This document shows, piece after piece, positions 25,669 through 34,401 of a stretch of 38,709 nucleotides of DNA (the stretch's first letter is position 1; every line of letters begins with the position of its first letter). The notes under the pieces are model-generated. The model was not told the DNA's origin. It saw only the letters and a list, made by a program, of their open reading frames with translations, and did no database searches. Made by a program: the position numbers and the translations under genes. The DNA is from Paraburkholderia sp. LEh10 (GTDB taxonomy: Bacteria; Pseudomonadota; Gammaproteobacteria; Burkholderiales; Burkholderiaceae). Location: assembly GCF_017814945.1 (NCBI RefSeq), contig NZ_JAGIPX010000071.1:1-38709 (forward strand). The letters are read 5' to 3'.

Positions 25669-26061
25669 ATGACTCTGTTTCGGGTCAACAGAAGCAGCGC
25701 TTCTCAGGGTGTCATCAGCCCCGGACGATTACTGTTCCTCGAAATAAGCGGCGGCCGCATTCGAGCGATGAATCCCGACGGCTCTGCCGGCCGGTCGATT
25801 GTCATCGACTGTCGCCGCGCTGACTGCAGCGTAGTGGATACGGATGCCGGCAATATGTATCGGACCAACATGGGTTTGTTGAGCGCCAATGAGGGCTCGA
25901 TCGAGCGCGCCGAAGTAATCGCTGTCGGCCGATTGGGTCTTGGTCCAGTCGCCTCAGCCCAGCCTCTTCCAGGAAGACGCCTCTCGCGAAATGGAAACGC
26001 AGTACGAAAGCAACTTCCCGCATCGGTGACGGGTTGCCGCATCACACGTCCATTGGCGTGA
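25669..26061 (+). pseudogene. YWTD-type beta-propeller protein fragment
   Basis: GAAAGGA precedes ATG at 25669. The part LFLEISGGRIRAMNPDGSAG, SIVIDCRRADCSVVDTDAGN, MYRTNMG followed by NEGSIERAE resembles the first blade or two of a YWTD/NHL-like propeller protein (family pattern: A-x-x-IYWTNMG ... DGSIERADLDG). After IERAE the sequence turns into low-complexity basic residues and ends at residue 130, while such proteins usually have about 300. It is probably a truncated, frameshifted remnant, though it could still be translated. Confidence 0.5.
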
Positions 26062-26067
26062 CCAGAC

Positions 26068-26709
26068 ATGTTCCTTGCCGGTGACGAGGAAACTCCTCGA
26101 TCAACAATCCCTCTGCTGCGCAGACGCCCGGTCATCCTGTTTCTCTGCGCGACCGTCTGTATCCTCATCGGGACGGGTGTCGCACTATGGCGATATTTTG
26201 GCATCGGCGGAGTGACCAGTTACTCGAATCAGGCCGTCATCTTCCGAGACTCCGATCTGCGTCTGCCGCCGGACCTGGCCGGCAATACTGGACGCATTCG
26301 CGTCGTGCACTTTTGGGACCCTGACTGCACGACCTGCAATGAGAATACCGACGCCCACTTGAACTACCTGATCTCGATGTTCAGAGGCGCAAATATCGAC
26401 TTCTACAGCATGCGCAAGCCCGGCACCCACGGCCAGTTATCGGCCTTTCTGCGAGGCAAGCTCAAGCCACTAGCGGGAATCGAAGGAATAGAGCGCATAC
26501 CGGCAAGCCCCGCTATAGCCATCTGGGCTGCAGATGGAAAGCTTGCCTACGCGGGACCATACAGTGAAGGCTTTGTCTGCAGCTCTGCCAACAGCTTCGT
26601 GGAGCCGATCCTCGGCATGCTGGTCGCAGGTGAACATGTCCGCCCTGTTCCGCTGGTCGCCGTCGGCTGTTATTGCCCTTGGAATACGGCGCCCGGCGAG
26701 CACCCATAG
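26068..26709 (+). CDS. Membrane-anchored thioredoxin-fold protein (DUF6436-like)
   Basis: The protein has 213 residues. One N-terminal membrane anchor (PVILFLCATVCILIGTGVAL) is followed by a periplasmic thioredoxin-like domain. RVVHFWDPDCTTCNENTDAH has a CxxC redox pair, and SPAIAIWAADGKLAYAGPYS carries the cis-Pro region. A C-terminal GFVCSSANSFVEPIL and GCYCPW add further Cys residues. I associate this pattern with DUF6436. Its place just before a SCO1-type copper chaperone and near the cyo operon suggests a role in oxidase or copper-site thiol handling (inference). The ribosome site is weak. Confidence 0.65.
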   Translation: MFLAGDEETPRSTIPLLRRRPVILFLCATVCILIGTGVALWRYFGIGGVTSYSNQAVIFRDSDLRLPPDLAGNTGRIRVVHFWDPDCTTCNENTDAHLNYLISMFRGANIDFYSMRKPGTHGQLSAFLRGKLKPLAGIEGIERIPASPAIAIWAADGKLAYAGPYSEGFVCSSANSFVEPILGMLVAGEHVRPVPLVAVGCYCPWNTAPGEHP

Positions 26710-26791
26710 CGGTGCATCGTTGCACGCGCTAATGACACCCTTGCTCCGCCCGCAACCAGCCACCCCTACCACCCACTCATAAAGTTCGAGC

Positions 26792-27406
26792 ATGTCCGAT
26801 CGCAAGAAGCGTCGTCGGTCCCATACCGCGCCGTCACCACGCCGCCGTCTGCTGAGTGCGGCGCTCCTGCTCGCCGTGGCGGCATGCGGCAAACACATCT
26901 CCACGAAGCTGCACGCAGTCGACCTGTCCTCGATGAAACTGCCGGGCACGTTCCGTCTGCGCGATACCGACGGCAATCTGCGGACGCTGGAGGATTTCCG
27001 GGGCAATGTGGTCCTGCTTCTGTTCGGATACACGCGGTGTCCGGACGTGTGTCCGACAAGCCTGGCTCGCGCGGCGCAGATCAAAAGCCTGCTTCGGGAT
27101 CGAGGTAACAGGCTGAAGGTAATCTTTATCTCGGTCGATCCTGAGCGGGACACGCCAGCGATTTTAAGGGCCTACACTGCAGCGTTCGATTCGACGTTCG
27201 TTGGACTATACGGTAATGCGCAGGAGACGGCTGAAGCCGCTCGATCCTTTGGGGCGTATTTTCGGAAAATCCCATCCGCTAACTCGTATACGGTGGAACA
27301 CTCGGTACTCCAGTACGTGATCGATACTAGGGGCGTGGTGCGCTTTGCGCTGCAATATGGGGAAAGTGCCGAGGAAAGTGCGAACGACCTGAGTCTTCTG
27401 CTCTAG
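26792..27406 (+). CDS. SCO1/SenC-family copper chaperone lipoprotein
   Basis: The protein has 204 residues. A basic N-terminus and hydrophobic segment end in a lipobox (LLAVAAC, Cys32), so it should be anchored in the membrane facing the periplasm. The copper-binding CxxxC is in YTRCPDVCPTS (Cys83, Cys87), with the distal His in SYTVEHSVLQYVID (His170). Other family motifs are FRGNVVLLLFGYT and VIFISVDPERDTP. SCO proteins insert copper into CuA of cytochrome c oxidases or buffer thiols. The adjacent cyo oxidase lacks CuA, so this gene is either for another oxidase or serves CuB or redox control. IS110 debris lies just downstream. Confidence 0.88.
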   Translation: MSDRKKRRRSHTAPSPRRRLLSAALLLAVAACGKHISTKLHAVDLSSMKLPGTFRLRDTDGNLRTLEDFRGNVVLLLFGYTRCPDVCPTSLARAAQIKSLLRDRGNRLKVIFISVDPERDTPAILRAYTAAFDSTFVGLYGNAQETAEAARSFGAYFRKIPSANSYTVEHSVLQYVIDTRGVVRFALQYGESAEESANDLSLLL

Positions 27407-27462
27407 ATCTATGTGCAGGAGGGCGACAGGCTGACCATGGGACTTGCTCATGGGAGAGCGTC

Positions 27463-28395
27463 ATGCATACAACACATGGAACGGATTGGGTCAACGCGAC
27501 GGACGTGATGCTGGCTGTATCGCTTGAACTGGCGGCGGCCAAGTGGAAGGTCGAGCCACATGACAGGCGTCGCCAAAGTCCGTCGTTTCACACGGTCGCG
27601 CAGACGGACCCAGCCGCCCGCATGCAGGCGGTGCTGACGCTGATTGCAACGCGAAGGGCAGGCATGGTCACTTCCGGACAATACGTGGGTCGTCGTGAGC
27701 TACGAAGCCGGCCAGGATGCATTCTGGATTTGCCGGGCCCTGCAGGTCCATGGCATTGAATGTTACGTCGTGGATCCGGAGAGGATCCCGGTCGAACGCG
27801 ACGGGCGACGCGCGAAGACCGACGGGCTCGACGTCACGTAGCTGGTCATCAACCTGCTGGACTGGCTGCTGCTTGCGAACGCGACCGCATGCACGCGGTC
27901 CACGTGCCATCACCGCAGGACGAAGCGTCACGCCACCTGATGCGCGAGCGCGGCGAGCTGCAGAAGGAAGTGTTGCAGCACGCAAGCTGATGGCAACACT
28001 GGGCTGCCGACGTCAACAGCAGGAAATTTGCCACCAGGCTCGCGCGCCGCGAAGTGCACTGTCACGACGGTGCGCCGCTGCCCGAAGAGCTCCACCAACG
28101 GCTGCTGTGCGACTGCGAGCGGCTGGCACTGGCCGAGAAGCAGCCGGCCGCGCCGGAGACGGCGTACTACGCCCAGGCGGCGAACCGGCGCGCGAGCGTA
28201 TCGATCAGCTCACACGCCTGAGCGGCATTGGTCCGGTCAGCGGCTCGAGACTCGCGCTGGAGCTCTTCTGGAGGCAGTTCGCCAACCGCCGTGAGGTCGG
28301 CGCCTGTACGGGACCTGTCCCCCGGCCCTACGAAACCGGCGAGAGTCAGGTGGACCAGGGGATCATCAGGGCAACCGCCGCGTACGCGCGTTACC
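27463..28395 (+). pseudogene. IS110-family transposase relic
   Basis: Several frames together spell an IS110 (DEDD) transposase. They read MLAVSLELAAAKWKVEPHDR; then VVSYEAGQDAFWICRALQVH and GIECYVVDPERIPVERDGRR; then MHAVHVPSPQDEASRHLMRE; then RIDQLTRLSGIGPVSGSRLA (helix-hairpin-helix), LELFWRQFANRREVGACTGP and GNRRVRAL. At least four frame changes and one in-frame stop (after GLDVT) are needed. It is cut at about 28395, where an IS5-like fragment begins in the opposite direction. Confidence 0.75.
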
Positions 28396-28580
28396 TGCAA
28401 CAGCATCGCCCGCGGCAGCTTCTCCGGCGCGATGCTCGGCCGGGCCTCCCTTGATGTCGGTCTCATACATTTCGGCAAACACCCATCCATCTTCGCCAGC
28501 GCCTCGTTCGCCATGACGCGAATCGAGCGCAGCGGATGCGAGGACGGAACGAAATCGTCCCGCTTGCGCACGGAAAACAA
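28395..28580 (-). pseudogene. IS5-family transposase N-terminal fragment
   Basis: Minus-strand translation gives FVPSSHPLRSIRVMANEALA, KMDGCLPKCM, then RPSIAPEKLPRAMLLQV. This is the N-terminal signature of IS5-type transposases (VP-x-xHPLR-x-IR, RPSI-x-PEKLLRA-LLQ). The rest of the gene is replaced by IS110 sequence. Confidence 0.65.
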
Positions 28581-28839
28581 ACTCTGTCAGTGAACGTGCC
28601 AGTGCCGCGCATAGTCTCCTGGAACGGAGTCACCCTTCTACCTCAACCCTTTTGCCGCCCGTCCCGATGACTTCAGCGCGAGGTATTTCTGCAGTCTGCC
28701 AGGAGAGTGCCACGTCCCCCGTCAACGCCCTTATCCTCAGGCGGTGTCTCGTGCGGCATGTTGGACCCGAATGCTTTCGATTGCACACCGGTCAGCACGA
28801 GCGGCCCATCATTGCCATTGCTGAACCGACGTAACCGGC

Positions 28840-29365
28840 GACAGCGATTTCGCTGCGCTCTCCCCCTGATGCGCCGGCCACGCAGCGAGAGATTGTTCGC
28901 CGGTTGGGACGGGGAACAGTCCAACGACATCGCGACACTCAGTACGGCCAGGATAAGAATCGTGCTGGCAAATTCGAGGAAACCAACCATCAGGGTGGCA
29001 GCAGAAAAGGCGACGATGTAGAGCATCATATGGCGGTTCGCTGCGGCAAAGCCGCTGACAACCGGAAGTACAGGAATCAAGGCCGCGCGATAATCCTGAG
29101 CCCCGGGAGATTGCGATCGCATACGAATGCGGCATCTGTCCCACTACGGGTGGCATCGCACCAGCACTTCTGCCGACCGACGTCACGTGAGTCGATTTTC
29201 TGTTCATGTAAAAACTGTATAGCTATGTATGCGACGTAGCCGACGAGTACCAGCGCGACAGGCAGGTCTCACCATATACCGGCGTAGCGGAAAACCGCCC
29301 ATGACGGCGATGAAATTGCGGATCACGATACCGGGCTTCGTCAATCGCCGTTTAGGACCGTTACA
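28840..29365 (-). pseudogene. cyoE: Heme O synthase (CyoE) remnant
   Basis: Right after cyoD, the minus strand reads TKPGIVIRNFIAVMGGFPL, the start of protoheme IX farnesyltransferase. The middle, including the DxxxD catalytic motifs, is missing. The sequence resumes with VGQMPHSYAIAI and, after a frame change, QDYRAALIPVLPVVSGFAAA, NRHMMLYIVAFSAATLMVGF and ILILAVLSVAMSLD. These match the last third of CyoE, including E. coli-like MPHSYAIAIF and IPVLPVVKG. CyoE makes heme O for the bo3 oxidase encoded upstream. This copy cannot work, so heme O must come from another gene. Confidence 0.75.
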
Positions 29366-29404
29366 TGATGTGGGGTACCCGTCATCGAACGCGCGCCTGG
29401 CGAA

Positions 29405-29737
29405 TCAGTTGATCATCATGTTGAAGTGCATGCTCCAGATGATCCAGACCGAGAGCGCCACTATGATGAAGAGGATTACGAGCGTGAACACGAAGCTGAT
29501 CAGGTTCCAGCCTCCTTCCGAGGAGCGGCTCATGTGCAGGAAATACACAAGATGCACCACGAGCTGAACGATCGCAAAAATCACGGCCGCGAGCAGCGTC
29601 GTCGCCCGCGGCAACACCGGATGCATGACCAACGCGAACGGAACGACCGTCAGAATGATCGACAGGATGAAGCCCGTGTTGTAATCCTTTGCGCTGCCGT
29701 GGGCTTCCCCGGCGCGGGTAGTAGCATGGTTTGCCAT
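29405..29737 (-). CDS. cyoD: Cytochrome bo3 quinol oxidase subunit IV
   Basis: The small membrane protein has 110 residues from ATG at 29737, two bases after the cyoC stop. Three hydrophobic helices are visible: GFILSIILTVVPFALVMHPV, LLAAVIFAIVQLVVHLVYFL and FVFTLVILFIIVALSVWIIW. The HLVYFLHM segment is typical of CyoD. It helps assemble the CuB site of subunit I. It is the last intact gene of the operon; the cyoE remnant follows. Confidence 0.9.
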   Translation of the reverse strand: MANHATTRAGEAHGSAKDYNTGFILSIILTVVPFALVMHPVLPRATTLLAAVIFAIVQLVVHLVYFLHMSRSSEGGWNLISFVFTLVILFIIVALSVWIIWSMHFNMMIN

Positions 29738-29739
29738 GG

Positions 29740-30360
29740 TCAGAACGCTCCGAGTAGATAAACGACCGTGAACACGCAGATCCAGACCAGATCCAGGAAG
29801 TGCCAGAAAAGGCTCAGGCACGACAGGCGCGTCACGTTAGACGGCGTCAATCCTCTGGTCGCCACCTGATGCACGACCACTGCCATCCATAGCAAACCAG
29901 ACGCGACATGCAGTCCATGCGTGCCGACGAGCGCGAAGAAGCCCGACAGGAACGCACTGCGCTGCGGTCCGTAGCCGAGCGAGATCAGGTGATGGAACTC
30001 GTGGATTTCCATGCCGGTGAAAACGGTGCCCAGAATGAAGGTCAGGCTCAGCCACCGCAAGACGGCACCCTGATTCCGCCTGTGCACGGCAAGCATCGCA
30101 TAGCCATATGTGATGCTAGAAAGCAGCAGCACGAACGTCTCGACCAGCACGTACGGCAACTCGAAGATGTTCTTCGGTCCAGGTCCACCGGCAAAGGCTC
30201 CGCTCAATACCGCATACGACGCGAACAGCGACCCGAACAGGATGCAGTCGGACATCAGGTAGAGCCACAGGCCCAGCACCTTGCGCGAGCCGGTGTCGTG
30301 GCCGTCATGCGCGTGCGCATCCTCGGTCACGCTCGAATCAATCAGCGTTTGCGTAGACAT
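29740..30360 (-). CDS. cyoC: Cytochrome bo3 quinol oxidase subunit III
   Basis: The membrane protein has 206 residues and five predicted helices. Family motifs are LWLYLMSDCILFGSLFASYA, GIEIHEFHH-type FTGMEIHEFHHLISLGYGPQ, LVGTHGLHVASGLLWM and WHFLDLVWICVFTVVYLLG. ATG at 30360 lies 23 bases inside the end of cyoB, so translation is coupled. Subunit III is an accessory subunit of the heme-copper quinol oxidase in the inner membrane. Confidence 0.92.
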   Translation of the reverse strand: MSTQTLIDSSVTEDAHAHDGHDTGSRKVLGLWLYLMSDCILFGSLFASYAVLSGAFAGGPGPKNIFELPYVLVETFVLLLSSITYGYAMLAVHRRNQGAVLRWLSLTFILGTVFTGMEIHEFHHLISLGYGPQRSAFLSGFFALVGTHGLHVASGLLWMAVVVHQVATRGLTPSNVTRLSCLSLFWHFLDLVWICVFTVVYLLGAF

Positions 30361-32350
30361 GGTTCAGATCTTTCGTGTCGTGAGATTGAGGCGTTAGATT
30401 GAGGCGCGCGCTCTCGATGCGCTCGACTTCGTCGGCCGGAACGTAATAATCGGTATCGTCGTCGTACGAGCGGATGATGAGCGTGAAGATCGTCGCAACG
30501 AAGCTGACACCTGCCAGCCACCAGATATGCCAGATCAGCGAGAAACACAGTAGCAGGATGAATACGTTCACGATAAACGGCACTCCCGTGCTGCGTGGCA
30601 TATGAATCGGCTCGTACGTCCCCGGGCGCGCCGGCAACCCGCGCTTCTTCGCCTTATGAAATGCATCGATGACATCCGCGCGCGGCACCACGGCGAAGTT
30701 GTAGAACGGCGGCGGCGACGATGTGGACCATTCAAGCGTGCGCGCATTCCACGGATCGCCGGTGAGGTCAGGGTTTTGCTTGCGGTCGCGGATGCTCACG
30801 ATCAGTTGCGCGATGAGGAGGCCGATCCCCGCGAGGACGAAGACCGCGCCGACCATTGCGACCTGGAGGTATGGCGTCCACGCCGGGTTGTCGTAGTGAT
30901 TCAGACGCCGGGTCATGCCCATGAAGCCAAGCATGTAAAGCGGCATGAACGCGAGATAGAAGCCGATGACCCAGCACCAGAAGGAATACTTGCCGAGACG
31001 CTCGTTCAGCTTAAAGCCGAAGGTCTTGGGGAACCAGTAGTTCAAGCCAGCGAAATAGCCGAACAGCGCGCCGGCGATGATCGTGTTGTGGAAGTGCGCG
31101 ACCAGAAACAGGCTGTTATGGAGCACGAAGTCCGCTCCGGGAATCGCGAGCAGCACACCCGTCATGCCACCAATCGTGAATGTCACCAGAAACGCCAGTG
31201 TCCAGAGGATCGGTGGCGTGAACTCGACGCGACCGCGGTACATCGTAAACAGCCAGGTAAAAATCTTCACGCCAGTCGGAATCGCGATGATCATCGTCAT
31301 AATGCCGAAGAAGCTGTTGACGTCCGAACCCGAACCCATTGTGAAGAAGTGGTGTAGCCAGACGAGGAACGACAGGATGCCGATTGCCAGCGTCGCGCCC
31401 ACCATCGATTTGTAGCCGAACAGACGTTTTCGGGCGAAAGTCGAGGTGACTTCGGAAAAGATCCCGAACGACGGAAGAACCAGGATATACACCTCGGGGT
31501 GCCCCCACGCCCATACCAGATTGACGTACATCGTCGGATTGCCCCCGAGTTCGTTTGTATAGAAATGGAAGCCCAGGTAGCGATCCGCCGCTAGCGCGGC
31601 CAGTGCAACCGTCAGGATCGGGAAGGCTGCGATGATGATTACGCAGGTGACAAACACCGTCCACGTAAAGACGGGCATTTTCATTAACGTCATGCCCGGC
31701 GCGCGCATCCGGAGAATGGTTACAAAAAGGTTTACTCCGGTCAGCAGCGTTCCCAAACCTGAGGCCTGTAGCGACCATATGTAGTAGTCCACCCCCACAC
31801 CCGGACTGAACTGGATGTCCGACAAAGGCGGATAGGCGACCCAGCCTGTCTGCGCGAATTCCCCGACGCCTAGCGACAGCATGACCAGCACGACGCCCAC
31901 GACGAACAGCCAGAAGCTCAAGGCGTTCAGGAACGGATACGCCATGTCACGAGCCCCGATCTGCAGCGGGACGACGACGTTCATCAGTCCGACGACGAAC
32001 GGCGTCGCGACAAAGAAGATCATGATCACGCCGTGCGCCGTGAAGATCTGGTCATAGTGATGCGGTGGCAGGAAGCCCGCGTGACCCGGCCCGGCGAGCG
32101 CAAGCTGTGTCCGCATCATGATGGCGTCGGCAAAGCCGCGAACCAGCATCACGATTGCCACGAAGATGTACATGATGCCGATGCGCTTGTGATCGACTGT
32201 CGTGATCCAGTCGTTCCAAAGCACCGTCCATTTTCGGAAATAGGTGATTGCGCCCAGAATCACCACTGCGCCGATCACGACAGCCGCCAGGGTGACCGCG
32301 ATGATGGGCTCGTGCAACGGCACGTCTGCCCATGTCAATTTGCCGAACAT
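30338..32350 (-). CDS. cyoB: Cytochrome bo3 quinol oxidase subunit I
   Basis: The protein has 670 residues from ATG at 32350, preceded by GAGGAGTAAC. It is the catalytic subunit of the proton-pumping ubiquinol oxidase, with low-spin heme b, heme o3 and CuB. Ligands and cofactor sites are visible: the heme b His in FTAHGVIMIFF, the CuB His cross-linked to Tyr in WAWGHPEVYILVLPSFG, the CuB pair in FLVWLHHFFTMGSG, and the heme His residues in LFLVAHFHNTIIAG. About fifteen hydrophobic helices are present. The frame is unbroken. The open frame starts 17 codons earlier, within the cyoA end, without a ribosome site. Confidence 0.94.
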   Translation of the reverse strand: MFGKLTWADVPLHEPIIAVTLAAVVIGAVVILGAITYFRKWTVLWNDWITTVDHKRIGIMYIFVAIVMLVRGFADAIMMRTQLALAGPGHAGFLPPHHYDQIFTAHGVIMIFFVATPFVVGLMNVVVPLQIGARDMAYPFLNALSFWLFVVGVVLVMLSLGVGEFAQTGWVAYPPLSDIQFSPGVGVDYYIWSLQASGLGTLLTGVNLFVTILRMRAPGMTLMKMPVFTWTVFVTCVIIIAAFPILTVALAALAADRYLGFHFYTNELGGNPTMYVNLVWAWGHPEVYILVLPSFGIFSEVTSTFARKRLFGYKSMVGATLAIGILSFLVWLHHFFTMGSGSDVNSFFGIMTMIIAIPTGVKIFTWLFTMYRGRVEFTPPILWTLAFLVTFTIGGMTGVLLAIPGADFVLHNSLFLVAHFHNTIIAGALFGYFAGLNYWFPKTFGFKLNERLGKYSFWCWVIGFYLAFMPLYMLGFMGMTRRLNHYDNPAWTPYLQVAMVGAVFVLAGIGLLIAQLIVSIRDRKQNPDLTGDPWNARTLEWSTSSPPPFYNFAVVPRADVIDAFHKAKKRGLPARPGTYEPIHMPRSTGVPFIVNVFILLLCFSLIWHIWWLAGVSFVATIFTLIIRSYDDDTDYYVPADEVERIESARLNLTPQSHDTKDLNHVYANAD

Positions 32351-32357
32351 GAATCTG

Positions 32358-33263
32358 TTACTCCTCTCTTTTCGACGAAGCGCCAACGTCCAGGACAGCA
32401 TGTGCCGCTGTATCCGCTCTCAGGCCAACGTACTGGTCGATCACCGCTTTGAAAAGACCAGGCTGAACCCGTGAGAATTGCGCGATCGCATCGCCCTGGC
32501 TGGGCTTTGCCACCTTCTTGAAGGTATTGAAATCGAGTGTGTTAGGTGACGTCTGGACCTGCTTCACCCAGCGCTGGAAGCCATCCTCGCTGGTGGCCAT
32601 TGCAACGAACTTCATGTCGGAGAAGCCCGGTCCGTTGAAATTGCCGGACATGCCATGGAACTTCCCCTCCTCGTTTGCCATCAGGTGCAGTTGGGTCCGC
32701 ATGCCCGCCATCGCGTAGATCTCGCCACCAAGCTGGGGAATGAAGAACGTCCCCATGGTCGAGTTCGAGGTGATACTGAATGCCACCTGGCGATGTGCGG
32801 GGAATACCAGCTGATTGATCGTGGCGATACCGAGGTCTGGATAAATGAAGATCCATTTCCCGTCGGTTGCGATGACTTCGACGTTGACGGGCTGACCCGG
32901 CACGTCGAGCGGTCGGGACGGATCCAGCCGGTGCGTTGATTTCCACACGATGATCGCCAGTGTGACGATTATCACGATAGGGATACCCCATACCACTGCT
33001 TCGATCCGCGTGGAATGCGCCCACTCTGGCATATACGTGGCCTTGTGGTTCGACGCACGGTACTGCCACGCAAAAACAAAGGTCAGCACGATGGCCGGTA
33101 TGACCACGATCAACATCAAGCCCATGCATAAGATGATGAGGTCGCGCTCCTGAAGGCCGACACTGCCCTTCGAGTTGAACAGGACCCAACTGCAGCCACC
33201 GAGGCTTGAGAGTCCCACGATCACTGCGGCGAATCGAAGAAATTTCCGGCAAATTTCTCTCAT
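32358..33263 (-). CDS. cyoA: Cytochrome bo3 quinol oxidase subunit II
   Basis: The lipoprotein has about 301 residues from ATG at 33263 (AGGAAGG upstream). A signal segment ends in the lipobox LSSLGGC, followed by two membrane helices (LIILCMGLMLIVVIPAIVLT and VVWGIPIVIIVTLAIIVWKS). The periplasmic cupredoxin domain carries FSITSNSTMGTFFIPQLGGE, IYAMAGMRTQLHLMANEEGK and FNGPGFSDMKF. The CuA Cys-x3-Cys of cytochrome c oxidases is absent, so the donor is ubiquinol. It is the first gene of cyoABCD. The open frame extends upstream without a ribosome site. Confidence 0.93.
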   Translation of the reverse strand: MREICRKFLRFAAVIVGLSSLGGCSWVLFNSKGSVGLQERDLIILCMGLMLIVVIPAIVLTFVFAWQYRASNHKATYMPEWAHSTRIEAVVWGIPIVIIVTLAIIVWKSTHRLDPSRPLDVPGQPVNVEVIATDGKWIFIYPDLGIATINQLVFPAHRQVAFSITSNSTMGTFFIPQLGGEIYAMAGMRTQLHLMANEEGKFHGMSGNFNGPGFSDMKFVAMATSEDGFQRWVKQVQTSPNTLDFNTFKKVAKPSQGDAIAQFSRVQPGLFKAVIDQYVGLRADTAAHAVLDVGASSKREE

Positions 33264-33694
33264 ACACAAAAACCTTCCTCTATGGTCGCTGATAGCGGCG
33301 GGATAACGGGCAAGAGAAGACGACCCCATCTGGATGTAGTGCCAAACCCGACATGCTCGACAAGCTCATGTTCAGTCGTCGGTTGTGCGTTTTCCATCTT
33401 CCATGGAAGCACATTGCTGTGCATATACATAAATGATATCCGTGCGTCGAAATGTGATCAGCGACATAGTGAATGGGCCATGCCACAGGATGGAAGAGTA
33501 ACGCTCATTGGAGCGTCGGCCTGCGAACTAATCTAGGGCATAGCCCGTGCAACCGCAATTCCACTTTAGGTGCAGGATGAATCGATACGCTTCCCAAGGA
33601 TGCGCAGGTGTCGCTACCACCATCGTGTAATGGCGCTCTGCACCGGCTTCGGCTTAACCTCGGTTCCTGCGACGACAAATTTCAGGAGTTTTCC
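33264..33694. other. Region upstream of cyoA with repeat copy B
   Basis: This region of about 430 bases should hold the cyo promoter (near 33264-33350). It also carries 33355-33395, which resembles the end of the membrane-protein gene near 24700 (GACAAGCTCATGTT, AGTC), and repeat copy B. The spacing is about 490 bases shorter than around copy A, so this looks like a deleted duplicate. No intact gene is supported. Confidence 0.5.
33518..33645 (+). repeat. Imperfect direct repeat, copy B (about 128 bp)
   Basis: This is the counterpart of 25349-25479, in the same orientation, with conserved blocks such as CACTTTAGGTGCAG and CACCATCGTG. A small ORF and then the DUF3331-like gene follow. The propeller relic follows copy A at a comparable distance. 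Confidence 0.65.
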
Positions 33695-33868
33695 ATGGCG
33701 CGCGAATGCAAGACCTTGTCATTCCAGTTGCAGGGCGCCGTGCGCGCTCTATCCGTGACGTCTCGCAGATCCAACGTTTCCATCCCGATGGTGCTGCCTC
33801 CGTCAGGTCGGCCTGCCTCGTCGTCCGCTTTAACAGGCGACTGGCCGGATGTGTTTCGAATCGATTGA
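33695..33868 (+). CDS. Small hypothetical ORF
   Basis: ATG at 33695 has CAGGAG at a good distance and opens a 57-residue frame (MARECKTLSFQLQGAVRALS). No family is recognised, and there is no signal peptide or membrane segment. It lies just behind repeat copy B and before the DUF3331-like gene. Confidence 0.35.
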   Translation: MARECKTLSFQLQGAVRALSVTSRRSNVSIPMVLPPSGRPASSSALTGDWPDVFRID

Positions 33869-33969
33869 TAGCGCGGGAGGCGATGGTATTCGAAGTCGCT
33901 GGCGAGACGTTCCCGGTGAACATCGGTTTGCCGAAAGCAGACCGAGCGAAAACATTTCAGGTGGAGATT

Positions 33970-34401
33970 ATGATGGTTATTTTGACGGACGAAGAAGTTG
34001 TGCGCCGCACATTACTGGATGTCCTGGGTCATATTTCGCAAACATCAAATACAAAACACGGCACAGAACCTGAAAAAAAGAAAAGATTCCGCTTTAAGAG
34101 GAACAAACAGATCGAGATTTCACGGACCGACGGCATCGAGCCTCCGATCTCGCATTTTCTCATTGTCGATCGGCCATCGTCATTGACGGTGAGCGTTTGC
34201 TGGAGCGACCCACGATATGGACGTCACGATGAACAGACCTGGCGCCTTGGACGTGCGCGTTTCGAATCCTTCTGCCTGCTGACTGGTGGCGCAATCCAGC
34301 ATGGAGACCAGATTTTTCGACCGCGTGCTACACGAGGAGGCCACGCCGAAAGCGATCGAATGATCCTCGCATCCGCCGTGGATGGATTTTGTCTGGCGTG
34401 A
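33970..34401 (+). CDS. DUF3331-like protein
   Basis: The protein has about 143 residues from ATG at 33970, with GTGGAG upstream. A second ATG follows directly. The C-terminal half (LTVSVCWSDPRYGRHDEQTW, RLGRARFESFCLLTGGAIQH, GDQIFRPRAT and SDRMILASAVD) fits DUF3331 as found in Burkholderiaceae. Two Cys residues in this region might bind metal, but that is a guess. The middle is basic (EKKKRFRFKRNK). The open frame extends back to 33706 without a better start. The function is unknown. Confidence 0.6.
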   Translation: MMVILTDEEVVRRTLLDVLGHISQTSNTKHGTEPEKKKRFRFKRNKQIEISRTDGIEPPISHFLIVDRPSSLTVSVCWSDPRYGRHDEQTWRLGRARFESFCLLTGGAIQHGDQIFRPRATRGGHAESDRMILASAVDGFCLA

